Assembly (NCBI GenBank): GCA_031178645.1
Contig: JAPSIP010000025.1
Coordinates: 1-11,682, forward strand
Source of the DNA: Paracoccus sp. (in: a-proteobacteria)
GTDB lineage: Bacteria > Pseudomonadota > Alphaproteobacteria > Rhodobacterales > Rhodobacteraceae
DNA: 11,682 nucleotides
Reading direction: 5' to 3'
Shown: positions 1 through 5,715 of the stretch, piece after piece
Layout of the letters: each line of letters opens with the position of its first letter
How positions within the stretch are numbered: position 1 is the stretch's first letter
Position numbers and translations under genes: made by a program
Notes under the pieces: model-generated
The model's database searches: none
What the model was told of the DNA's origin: nothing
The model's input: only the letters and a program-made list of their open reading frames with translations

Positions 1-900
1 CGCCCGGGGGCATTGACCGTGTTTCCATCAAACGCCTCTCTCTCGGCCCGACTGCACGGGATGCCGGAAAGCACGCTGCGTCGTCACTTGGCCGCGCTGT
101 GCCAGGCGGGATTGATCGACCGCTGCAACAGCCCCAATGGCAAGCGATATGCGACGCGCGACGGCCAGGGCCGGATTGACCGAGTCTTCGGCTTTGACCT
201 TCGCCCCCTTCTGGACCGCGCCGCCGAGATCGCCGAGGCGGCCGAGGATGCGCGCGAGACGCGCCGGCTTGTGCGCAAGGCACGCCAGTCGATTTCCCTG
301 CTGCTGCGTGATCTTGCAGAGACTCTTGGCGAACCTGGGGTGCAGTCCGCAGAAACCGCGCCTTGCTTGGCCGAGCTGCAGCGGCTGATGCGGCGCAAGC
401 TGAATCTTGGCGCGCTTGGCCAAGTCGAATCCCGCCTGCTTTGCCTGCTTGCCGAACTGGGATCCCCGGCCAAAACACCGGAAATGAGCGCCAATGACAG
501 CCAAAATGAGCGGCACCAACAGAATACAAACTCAGATGATCTTGAATCTGTAAGGGTCGAAGAGCCAAGCGAACTGCCGCCGCTGGCGCTTGTGCTGAAA
601 GCCGTGCCGGATATCGCAACCTATGCCCAAGCGCCGGTCCGAAACTGGCGGGACCTGGCGGGGGTGGCCAATTTCGTCCGGCCCATGCTGGGCATCACCC
701 AAGAGACTTGGAGCTTTGCCCGCCAAAGCCTGGGCGAGGGGCAGGCGGCAGTGGCCCTTTCGTGCATCCTGCAGCGCTTCAGCGACATTCGAAACCCTGG
801 CGCCTATCTGCGCCGCTTGGCGCAAGCCGAGACGTTCCGGATTGGCCCGATGATCATGGCTTTGCTGCGGCGGCAGGATGCGGCGGGATCGTGCAGTTGA
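1..900 (+). CDS. repC: RepC replication initiator of a repABC replicon (5' end missing)
   Basis: RepC is the replication initiator of repABC plasmids and chromids of Alphaproteobacteria; it binds the origin, which in this family lies inside repC itself. The frame is open from base 1 to the stop at 898-900, giving 299 residues of a protein usually around 400 long, so the N-terminus lies upstream of the window. The TTG at 13 is an internal codon, not a start. The start of the visible part has the winged-helix region, with the run LSARLHGMPESTLRRHLAAL and then GLIDRCNSPNGKRY. A charged Ala/Arg/Glu helical stretch follows, then a low-G+C linker coded by about 481-560. The conserved C-terminal domain contains YAQAPVRNWRDL and FSDIRNPGAYLRRLA. 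The stop codon is embedded in a perfect palindrome, the likely parS. RepA and RepB should lie just upstream. Confidence in the family is high. Confidence 0.93.
   Translation, partial: RPGALTVFPSNASLSARLHGMPESTLRRHLAALCQAGLIDRCNSPNGKRYATRDGQGRIDRVFGFDLRPLLDRAAEIAEAAEDARETRRLVRKARQSISLLLRDLAETLGEPGVQSAETAPCLAELQRLMRRKLNLGALGQVESRLLCLLAELGSPAKTPEMSANDSQNERHQQNTNSDDLESVRVEEPSELPPLALVLKAVPDIATYAQAPVRNWRDLAGVANFVRPMLGITQETWSFARQSLGEGQAAVALSCILQRFSDIRNPGAYLRRLAQAETFRIGPMIMALLRRQDAAGSCS
481..560. other. A+T-rich segment inside repC, candidate replication origin
   Basis: By hand count this 80-base stretch is about 45% G+C, clearly lower than the surrounding repC sequence, and it codes for a polar Asn/Gln/Ser-rich linker between the two RepC domains. 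In studied repABC plasmids the origin has been mapped to an A+T-rich section within repC. The location fits, but no initiator-binding repeats were recognised here, so origin function is inferred only from position and composition. Confidence 0.4.
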
Positions 901-912
901 CAGCTGTCAACT
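895..912. promoter_or_regulatory. Candidate parS partition site: 18-bp perfect palindrome
   Basis: The bases AGTTGACAGCTGTCAACT form a perfect 18-bp palindrome. Its inner 16 bases (896-911) match the pattern GTT-N4-GC-N4-AAC described for RepB-bound parS sites of repABC replicons. It overlaps the repC stop codon (898-900), a position in line with parS sites known downstream of repC in this family. RepB, the ParB-like partner, would be encoded upstream of the window. The palindrome is seen directly; its binding by RepB is inferred. Confidence 0.75.
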
Positions 913-1095
913 TTGAACCGAGGAGTGGCTGTGCGAGGTCAGGCAGGTCGATGAAGCAAGGAATAGCTGCATGTCTTGTTGCCCAAGACAGGGCGTCACC
1001 GCAGCTATCTCTACGACTGGCTGCCGCTGCAGACCAACCCCGTCCTTGCGGCGGGCCGTATTCTTGTGAAGGCTGGCTCTGATGGCAGTCCGGCC

Positions 1096-1293
1096 TCAGC
1101 TATAGGAGCGTTGCCTGCCAGGTTGTCGGCGCGTTTCAAGAACGCCGTTCAGGGCTGCCTGATGTTCAAGTCGGCCCAGAAGGTCGCGATATTCCGAATT
1201 GTGAGAGTAAGCCTGGATCGCCGCCATGATGATCTTCCAGTCATCGACAGAAACAGCGGGGCGAAACGCAAGGGCGCTGTGGGTTTGGCACAT
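1096..1293 (-). CDS. Small hypothetical protein (65 aa)
   Basis: This is a possible 65-residue protein of unknown function, read from an ATG at 1293. The reading frame stays open upstream to 1386, but the added N-terminus is Cys/Lys-rich and looks unlike coding sequence, so the shorter form is preferred. The core, VDDWKIIMAAIQAYSHNSEY followed by RDLLGRLEHQAALNG, has the alternating hydrophobic and charged pattern of a soluble helical protein. The tail is basic (RRQPGRQR). There is no signal peptide or membrane segment. The Shine-Dalgarno sequence is weak, with only AGG about 9 bases before the start. It lies alone between repC and minE. I do not recognise a family; it could be a real small gene or a remnant. 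Confidence 0.45.
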   Translation of the reverse strand: MCQTHSALAFRPAVSVDDWKIIMAAIQAYSHNSEYRDLLGRLEHQAALNGVLETRRQPGRQRSYS

Positions 1294-1337
1294 AGCAATA
1301 CCTACAAACAGAATGCATAAAAACCAACAATACCCCG

Positions 1338-1357
1338 AAGTTGTTCCCGGACAACTT
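1338..1357. repeat. Inverted repeat followed by a T run (weak terminator or secondary partition-like site)
   Basis: Seven-base arms AAGTTGT and ACAACTT flank a six-base loop TCCCGG. On the plus strand the repeat is followed, three bases later, by TTTTT, giving the shape of a weak intrinsic terminator for plus-strand transcription coming from repC. The inner 16 bases (1340-1355) also begin GTT and end AAC like the parS candidate at 896-911, but the centre is CC rather than GC and the palindrome is imperfect. The two readings cannot be separated from sequence alone. Confidence 0.45.
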
Positions 1358-1498
1358 GACTTTTTGTATAGTGTTATTTTTTGCAAGTGATATCAAAGGC
1401 TTGTCTGACAGGATCCGGTTCCGGATGCCGCATAACGGGTATCAGGCCCGCACAGGGGCGGGAAACGACATGACCTTCGGCCTTGGAAAAGGCGCGGG

Positions 1499-1519
1499 CC
1501 CGGTGCCTGAGGCACCAGG
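1499..1519 (-). terminator. Putative terminator of the min operon
   Basis: A stem GGTGCC/GGCACC with a three-base loop lies 12 bases beyond the minE stop; two more G-C pairs extend it past one mismatch. On the minus strand a TTTT follows roughly ten bases after the stem, separated by G+C-rich sequence, so the structure is not a classic intrinsic terminator. The location at the end of the operon supports the call. Confidence 0.45.
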
Positions 1520-1528
1520 CGAAGGGCG

Positions 1529-1807
1529 TCAGCCTTTCTTGGTGGAAAGGCCTGCGGGAAGCTCGATGTTGATCTCGAGGCTGGACATCTGGTCGCCCCG
1601 TTCCATGCGCACATCGACATCCTTGTCGCCGATGATGGGCACGTGCTTGCGGATCGCCGCGATGATGTCGCGCTGCAGCATCGGCAGGTAATCGGCCTCG
1701 GCCGTGCCGCTGCTGCGTTCATGGGCCAGAAGGATCTGCAGGCGATCCTTGGCGGTCTGGGCGCTTTGGGTCGGGCGCGGCTTGCGGACAAAGCTGAACA
1801 GGTTCAT
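1529..1807 (-). CDS. minE: MinE, topological specificity factor for cell division
   Basis: MinE stimulates the MinD ATPase and displaces MinC, driving the Min system so that FtsZ-ring inhibition is lifted at midcell. The 92-residue product has the usual size. The N-terminal amphipathic part MNLFSF is the membrane-contact segment of the family. The anti-MinCD helix AKDRLQILLAHER follows at about 19-31. The C-terminal dimerisation domain covers about residues 38-88, with DIIAAIRKHVPI and a terminal beta strand of LEINIELP. The start codon overlaps the minD stop in an ATGA (1804-1807) with no convincing Shine-Dalgarno sequence, so translation is probably coupled to minD. It is the last gene of minC-minD-minE. 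Identification is firm. Confidence 0.96.
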   Translation of the reverse strand: MNLFSFVRKPRPTQSAQTAKDRLQILLAHERSSGTAEADYLPMLQRDIIAAIRKHVPIIGDKDVDVRMERGDQMSSLEINIELPAGLSTKKG

Positions 1808-2652
1808 GTCGCACGCCCGAACAGCCGCTGGAACAGGCCGGGGCGGCGCTCGCCCTGGATGCGCATTTCCACCTGGGTGCCGGTCAGGCGCGAGATCGCG
1901 TCCTCATAGGCGCGCGAGGCGGCCGACGGTTCGTCCAGCACCACCGGCGTGCCCACGTTCGAGGCCTTGAGGATCGCCTTGCTTTCCGGGATCACGCCCA
2001 GAAGCGGCACGGCCAGGATTTCCAGCACGTCCTCGACGGTCATCATCTCGCCGCTGTCCACGCGGGCCTGGTCATAGCGGGTCAGAAGGACCTGGGCCTT
2101 GATCGGCTCGGCGCCGTCGGTTTCGGCGCGCTTGGTCTGGCTGCTGAGAAGGCCCAGAACGCGGTCGCTGTCGCGCACCGAGGACACTTCGGGATTGGTC
2201 ACGACCACGGCCTCGTCGGCGTAATACATGGCCATCTGCGCGCCGCGTTCGATCCCCGCGGGGCTGTCGCAGACGATATAGTCGAACTCGGCCTTCAGCT
2301 CGTTCAGGATCTGCTCGACGCCCTCCTTGGTCAGGGCGTCCTTGTCGCGGGTCTGCGACGTGGGCAGGATGAACAGGGTTTCCAGCCGCTTGTCCTTGAT
2401 CAGCGCCTGCTTCAGCTTGGCGTCGCCCTGGATCACGTTGATGAAGTCGAAGACCACGCGGCGTTCGCAGCCCATGATCATGTCGAGGTTGCGCAGGCCC
2501 ACGTCGAAGTCGATCACGACCGTCTTGAAGCCCTGCTTTGCCAGCCCCGCCGAGATCGCCGCGGACGAGGTCGTCTTGCCGACGCCCCCCTTGCCCGAGG
2601 TGATGACGATGACGCGGCCCAGGGGCGCGTCCTTCTTGGCTTCCGATGTCAT
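1804..2652 (-). CDS. minD: MinD, septum-site determining ATPase
   Basis: MinD is a ParA/MRP-type ATPase that binds the membrane as an ATP dimer, recruits MinC, and is released by MinE. The product has 282 residues, slightly above the usual 270 because of a polar N-terminal extension of about ten residues. The deviant Walker A motif GKGGVGKTT is at residues 20-28, the signature VIDFDVGLRNLD at 46-57, and a Walker B-type VCDSPAG lies in mid protein. The C-terminus PGLFQRLFGRAT is the amphipathic membrane-targeting helix. The start is supported by a near-ideal Shine-Dalgarno GGAGGTGAT seven bases upstream, located inside the end of minC. It shares ATGA overlaps with minC (2649-2652) and with minE (1804-1807). 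Confidence 0.97.
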   Translation of the reverse strand: MTSEAKKDAPLGRVIVITSGKGGVGKTTSSAAISAGLAKQGFKTVVIDFDVGLRNLDMIMGCERRVVFDFINVIQGDAKLKQALIKDKRLETLFILPTSQTRDKDALTKEGVEQILNELKAEFDYIVCDSPAGIERGAQMAMYYADEAVVVTNPEVSSVRDSDRVLGLLSSQTKRAETDGAEPIKAQVLLTRYDQARVDSGEMMTVEDVLEILAVPLLGVIPESKAILKASNVGTPVVLDEPSAASRAYEDAISRLTGTQVEMRIQGERRPGLFQRLFGRAT

Positions 2653-3401
2653 GCGATCACCTCCATGCGAAGTTTCTCGTTCTCCAGGTAAATATGGGTG
2701 CAGCGGTCGCGGGCGGCCCCGTCCAGCGTCTCGCTGGTCTGGTAAAGGCCCGCGATGGCTATCAGTTCGGCGTCTAGGCTTTGGCAGAAGATATGCGCGT
2801 TCTCGTTGCCGTGGCAGCCTGCCATGGCCCGGCCGCGCAGCGTGCCATAGACGTGGATATTGCCCGCCGCGATCAGTTCCGCCCCCGATGCGACCGATCC
2901 GATCACCGTCAGGTCGCCCTGGTCGGCCACGACCATCTGCCCCGACCGCACGGGCGAGCGGATGACCTTGTTTTCGGCGGGACGGGGCAGGGCAGGGGCT
3001 GCGGCAACCGGGGCAGGGGCCGGTTCGCGGGCGATCGGCGCGTCGCGGCCGGTGCTGACGGGGATCAGGCCCAGATCGCCCAGAAGCCCCGCATCGAGGC
3101 CCGGGGCGTTCTGGACGCCGAAGACCCGCAGATCCCGCTTCCGAAGCCGTTCCACCAGGTCGCGGATGCGGTCCGGATCCTGCAGGCCCGGGGCCTGGGC
3201 CAGGTCCAGCACCATGGGCGCGCCGGAAAAGAACTGCGGCGTGCGGCCCAGTTGTTCGCCAAGCTGGGCGTGGAAGGCGTCATCGGCGACATCGCTGTCG
3301 ATCCGCAGGGCAAGAACGGTCAGGAACCTGCCGCGAACCTGGAACGGGGCAGTCCTGGCCGACGGCATGGCCTGTCGGGCACGGGCGTATCCTTCTGACA
3401 C
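2649..3401 (-). CDS. minC: MinC, septum-site determining inhibitor of FtsZ
   Basis: MinC is the FtsZ-polymerisation inhibitor recruited to the membrane by MinD. The 250-residue protein has an N-terminal FtsZ-inhibiting domain (about 17-115, including FQVRGRFLTVLALR) and a Pro/Ala-rich linker (about 120-145). The C-terminal beta-helix dimerisation and MinD-binding domain (about 150-248) has the typical VRSGQ, GDLTVIGSVASGAELIAAGN and HVYGTLRGRAMAG segments. The start is a GTG at 3401 preceded by GAGG at good spacing. An in-frame ATG at residue 12 is less likely because it lacks such a site. It is the first gene of the min operon, whose promoter must lie upstream toward the exporter gene. Confidence 0.95.
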   Translation of the reverse strand: MSEGYARARQAMPSARTAPFQVRGRFLTVLALRIDSDVADDAFHAQLGEQLGRTPQFFSGAPMVLDLAQAPGLQDPDRIRDLVERLRKRDLRVFGVQNAPGLDAGLLGDLGLIPVSTGRDAPIAREPAPAPVAAAPALPRPAENKVIRSPVRSGQMVVADQGDLTVIGSVASGAELIAAGNIHVYGTLRGRAMAGCHGNENAHIFCQSLDAELIAIAGLYQTSETLDGAARDRCTHIYLENEKLRMEVIA

Positions 3402-3658
3402 GTCGATCCTCTGCTCCTGCTCTGGCGGGTGGCGACTCGGATGTCGCGCCGCTCTTCGTTAGGGGGCCATTTCCCACGAAGCCCCCCAATGGGGAAAGAC
3501 ACCGCGTGCGTGCCGGCAGGAACCCGCCGACGCCCTTGACGTGTGATTGCCCCGCCCCGGCAGCCATGTCCAGCCCGAAGGCTTGGATGATGCGGCCAGG
3601 GGTGCGGGCTGCACCGAAAGGGGCAATCAAGGAATTGGCAAACGCGGCTGGCTTCCCC
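3402..3658. promoter_or_regulatory. Leader and presumed promoter region of minCDE
   Basis: This 257-base gap between the exporter gene and minC must hold the min promoter, unless the operon is read through from the exporter. No good sigma-70 hexamer pair was found on the minus strand. In the leader, GGGGGC (3462-3467) pairs with GCCCCC (3481-3486) around a 13-base loop, and CCCC-AAT-GGGG lies beside it, so the min mRNA leader may fold. The exact promoter is undetermined. Confidence 0.35.
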
Positions 3659-4588
3659 TCAGGCCGCCGGATCTTCCACCGCAAGGCCCTTGCCAGAGGA
3701 AGGGGCGGTCGCCTCGGTTGCCGGGGTTTCGGCATCGCGCGATGTGCGGCGCAGCACGATCAGGCCGGACCCGACGATCAGGGCGGCCCCGGCGATCATG
3801 CCCGTGGCCGGAACATCGCCGAACACGACAAATCCCAGCAGGGCGCCCCAGACCAGCAGCGAATATTGCAGCGGCGCCACGACCGAGGCATCGGCCAGCT
3901 TCAGCGACCGCGTGACCAGCATATGGGCCGCGGTGGCAACCACCCCCAGCAGGAACAGCAGGCCCAGGTCGGACAGGGACCGGACGGGCTGCCAATCGAA
4001 GGGCGCCAGCACCAGCCCGGCCAAGGTCGCGGCGACAAGCTGGAACAGAACCAGGTCGCGGTCCGGGGTTTCGCGCAGGGACCGGCCAAGGATGACCATC
4101 GCGGCAAAGGCCGCCGTGCCCAGCAGCGCGAAAAGGACGCCCAGCCCGGACACCTGCAGCGACGGGGCCAGCAGGATCAGGACGCCCGCAAAGCCCACCG
4201 CGACGGTGGTCCAGGTCTTTGCCGAAACCCGTTCGCCCAGCAGAAGGGGGGAAACCGCCACGACATAGATGGGCGCGGCCATCCAGAAGGCCATCACGTC
4301 GACCAGCGGCATGTAGAAGACGGCCAGGTAGAAGCAGAACACCTCGGCCGTGGCGCAGATCGCGCGAAGGGCCTGCAGGCGGGGACGGGGGGCCGACTTG
4401 ACCCGTGCCACGACGCCCTTTCCGCGCAGGAAGAAGGGCGCCATCATCAGCCCGGCCGCAAGCGACCGCAGCAGGATCACCTGGGCGACCCCGTAATCGG
4501 CCACCAGCCACTTGCCGATTGTGTCGTTCAGCGCGAATGCCGCCATGCCCAGCAGCATCAGCAGCGCGCCGGCCAGATTGCCTGACAT
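3659..4588 (-). CDS. EamA/DMT-superfamily membrane transporter
   Basis: This is an inner-membrane protein of the drug/metabolite transporter superfamily. Such proteins usually export amino acids, metabolites or toxic compounds; the substrate is not predictable here. From the chosen start it has 309 residues, with about ten hydrophobic helices in two EamA repeats (roughly residues 5-135 and 145-285). Typical family segments are ALLMLLGMAAFALNDTIGKW, VILLRSLAAGLMMAPFF and, in the second repeat, VVAPLQYSLLVWGALLGFVVFGD. The C-terminus is a polar tail. An upstream ATG at 4621 would add 11 residues, but it begins one base after a 12-bp GC hairpin that would hide any ribosome site. The ATG at 4588 is therefore preferred; a GAGGCGGG lies upstream of it at long spacing. 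The gene follows the TRAP genes on the same strand but is probably uncoupled from them by the hairpin. Confidence 0.88.
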   Translation of the reverse strand: MSGNLAGALLMLLGMAAFALNDTIGKWLVADYGVAQVILLRSLAAGLMMAPFFLRGKGVVARVKSAPRPRLQALRAICATAEVFCFYLAVFYMPLVDVMAFWMAAPIYVVAVSPLLLGERVSAKTWTTVAVGFAGVLILLAPSLQVSGLGVLFALLGTAAFAAMVILGRSLRETPDRDLVLFQLVAATLAGLVLAPFDWQPVRSLSDLGLLFLLGVVATAAHMLVTRSLKLADASVVAPLQYSLLVWGALLGFVVFGDVPATGMIAGAALIVGSGLIVLRRTSRDAETPATEATAPSSGKGLAVEDPAA

Positions 4589-4622
4589 CCAGAATCCCGC
4601 CTCAAGCCCGTTTGTCGTCATG

Positions 4623-4650
4623 CCCGCGGCGCCGTCACCGGCGCCGCGGG
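4623..4650 (-). terminator. Strong GC hairpin after dctP, probable transcription terminator
   Basis: Twelve-base perfect arms CCCGCGGCGCCG and CGGCGCCGCGGG enclose the loop TCAC. It starts about 20 bases past the dctP stop and ends one base before the possible ATG at 4621. There is no U tract on the minus strand; on the plus strand the stem is followed by TTGT. It may stop, pause or stabilise the 3' end of the TRAP operon transcript. Confidence 0.6.
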
Positions 4651-4669
4651 TTGTCTGAAAGCCGCCGGA

Positions 4670-5683
4670 TCAGTTGCCCGCGCGCAGTTCCGCCAGGGCC
4701 GCCTGCACCTGGTCCACGACATCGGCGCCGATCGCGTCCTTGTGCTTTTCATAGACGACCTGCGACTTCTCCAGCATCTCCTCCTGGTCCTCGGGCGAGA
4801 TGGTGTTGAACTTCAAACCGGCCTCTTGCATCTTCGCCAGCGATTCCTGGTTCAGCTTCTGGATCGCCTCGCGTTCCACATCGCGGCCGACGACCGCGCA
4901 ATCGCGCAGCGCCTGCTGTTCTTCCGGCGAATAGGTGTTGAAGATCGCCTTCGAGAACAGGAACAGGAATGGCGTATAGGCGTGCTTCGTCTCGCTGATG
5001 TATTCCTGCACCTCGTAGAACTTCGAGGTGTCGATGGTCACGTAGGGGTTTTCCTGCGCGTCGATCGCCTTGGTTTCCAGGGCCGAGAAGACCTCGCCAA
5101 AGGACATGGGCGTCGCATTGGCCCCGAAGTTCGAGAAGGTGTCCAGGAAGATGTTGTTCTGCATCACGCGAACCTTCATCCCCTCGAAGTCTTCCCACTG
5201 GGTGATGGGCCGCTGAGAGTTCGACATGTTGCGGAAGCCGTTTTCCCAATAGGCCAGGTTGACCAGGCCGACCTCGTCCAGCTTCTGGTTCAGCATGTCG
5301 CCGAATTCGCCGTCCATGATGGCATAGGCTTCTTCCGGGGTGCGGAACAGGAAGGGCAGGTCGAAGACGCCAAGCGCGGGCACCATCCCCACCAAGGGCG
5401 AGGACGAGGTGACGACCGCTTCCTGCAGGCCGCTGCGCAGCGCCTGCGTGGCCTGCAGGTCGCCGCCAAGCGCGCCGCCCCAGAAGCCCTGCATCTTCAT
5501 CATGCCGCCGGTCTTTTCGTCCAGGCAGGCCTGCATCGCCTGCATCCCGGTATTGACCGGGTGGTCTTCGTTGATGCCGTTCGACACCCGGAAGGTGCGT
5601 TCCTGGAACTGGGCCAGGGCCGGCCCGGCTGCGGTCAGTGCGGTGGCCGCGCAGAGGGCGGCGGTCAGGATGGTGTGTTTCAT
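4670..5683 (-). CDS. dctP: TRAP transporter periplasmic substrate-binding protein (DctP family)
   Basis: This periplasmic receptor captures an organic acid and delivers it to the DctQM membrane complex. The precursor of 337 residues has a clear Sec signal peptide with cleavage expected after PALA (residue 24). The mature part follows the DctP fold. It includes the stretch GMKVRVMQN, whose Arg172 corresponds to the conserved arginine that binds the ligand carboxylate. The segment PMSFGEVFSALETKAIDAQENP (about 192-213) covers the usual ligand-pocket asparagine. The start at 5683 has a strong GGGAGGAAA site. It is the last gene of the Q-M-P unit, 32 bases behind dctM, and a hairpin follows. With the FAH-family enzyme and two dehydrogenases nearby, a hydroxylated acid such as an aldonate is a reasonable ligand. 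DctP homology alone does not give the ligand. Confidence 0.94.
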   Translation of the reverse strand: MKHTILTAALCAATALTAAGPALAQFQERTFRVSNGINEDHPVNTGMQAMQACLDEKTGGMMKMQGFWGGALGGDLQATQALRSGLQEAVVTSSSPLVGMVPALGVFDLPFLFRTPEEAYAIMDGEFGDMLNQKLDEVGLVNLAYWENGFRNMSNSQRPITQWEDFEGMKVRVMQNNIFLDTFSNFGANATPMSFGEVFSALETKAIDAQENPYVTIDTSKFYEVQEYISETKHAYTPFLFLFSKAIFNTYSPEEQQALRDCAVVGRDVEREAIQKLNQESLAKMQEAGLKFNTISPEDQEEMLEKSQVVYEKHKDAIGADVVDQVQAALAELRAGN

Positions 5684-5715
5684 GGTATTTCCTCCCGTTT
5701 CGTTTGTCTTCTAGG

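Larger units (their letters stand above)
901..1528. other. Sparse region between repC and the min operon
   Basis: This stretch separates convergent repC and minE. It holds the distal half of the candidate parS, the small minus-strand ORF at 1096-1293, an inverted repeat at 1338-1357 and the probable minE terminator at 1499-1519. Bases 1294-1395 are A+T-rich compared with the rest of the window and may hold a promoter for the small ORF, but no clean -35/-10 pair was found. At 976-1090 on the plus strand a short frame without gene-like continuation reads RSYLYDWLPLQTNPVLAAGR, which resembles real protein and may be a remnant. No RNA gene was seen. Confidence 0.6.

Noticed and set aside
13..15. 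TTG at 13 as the repC start
   Set aside because: The same frame is open to base 1, and the RepC family extends about 100 residues further upstream, so the gene is cut by the window edge.
3536..3658. A minus-strand frame reading RTPGRIIQAFGLDMAAGAGQ after the exporter stop
   Set aside because: It looks faintly protein-like, but it has no start or ribosome site of its own and continues from a frame that is a shadow of the exporter gene. There is not enough to call a gene.
3506..4585. A 359-codon plus-strand open frame
   Set aside because: It is antisense to the EamA transporter and has Gln/Gly/Arg/His-rich non-protein-like composition.
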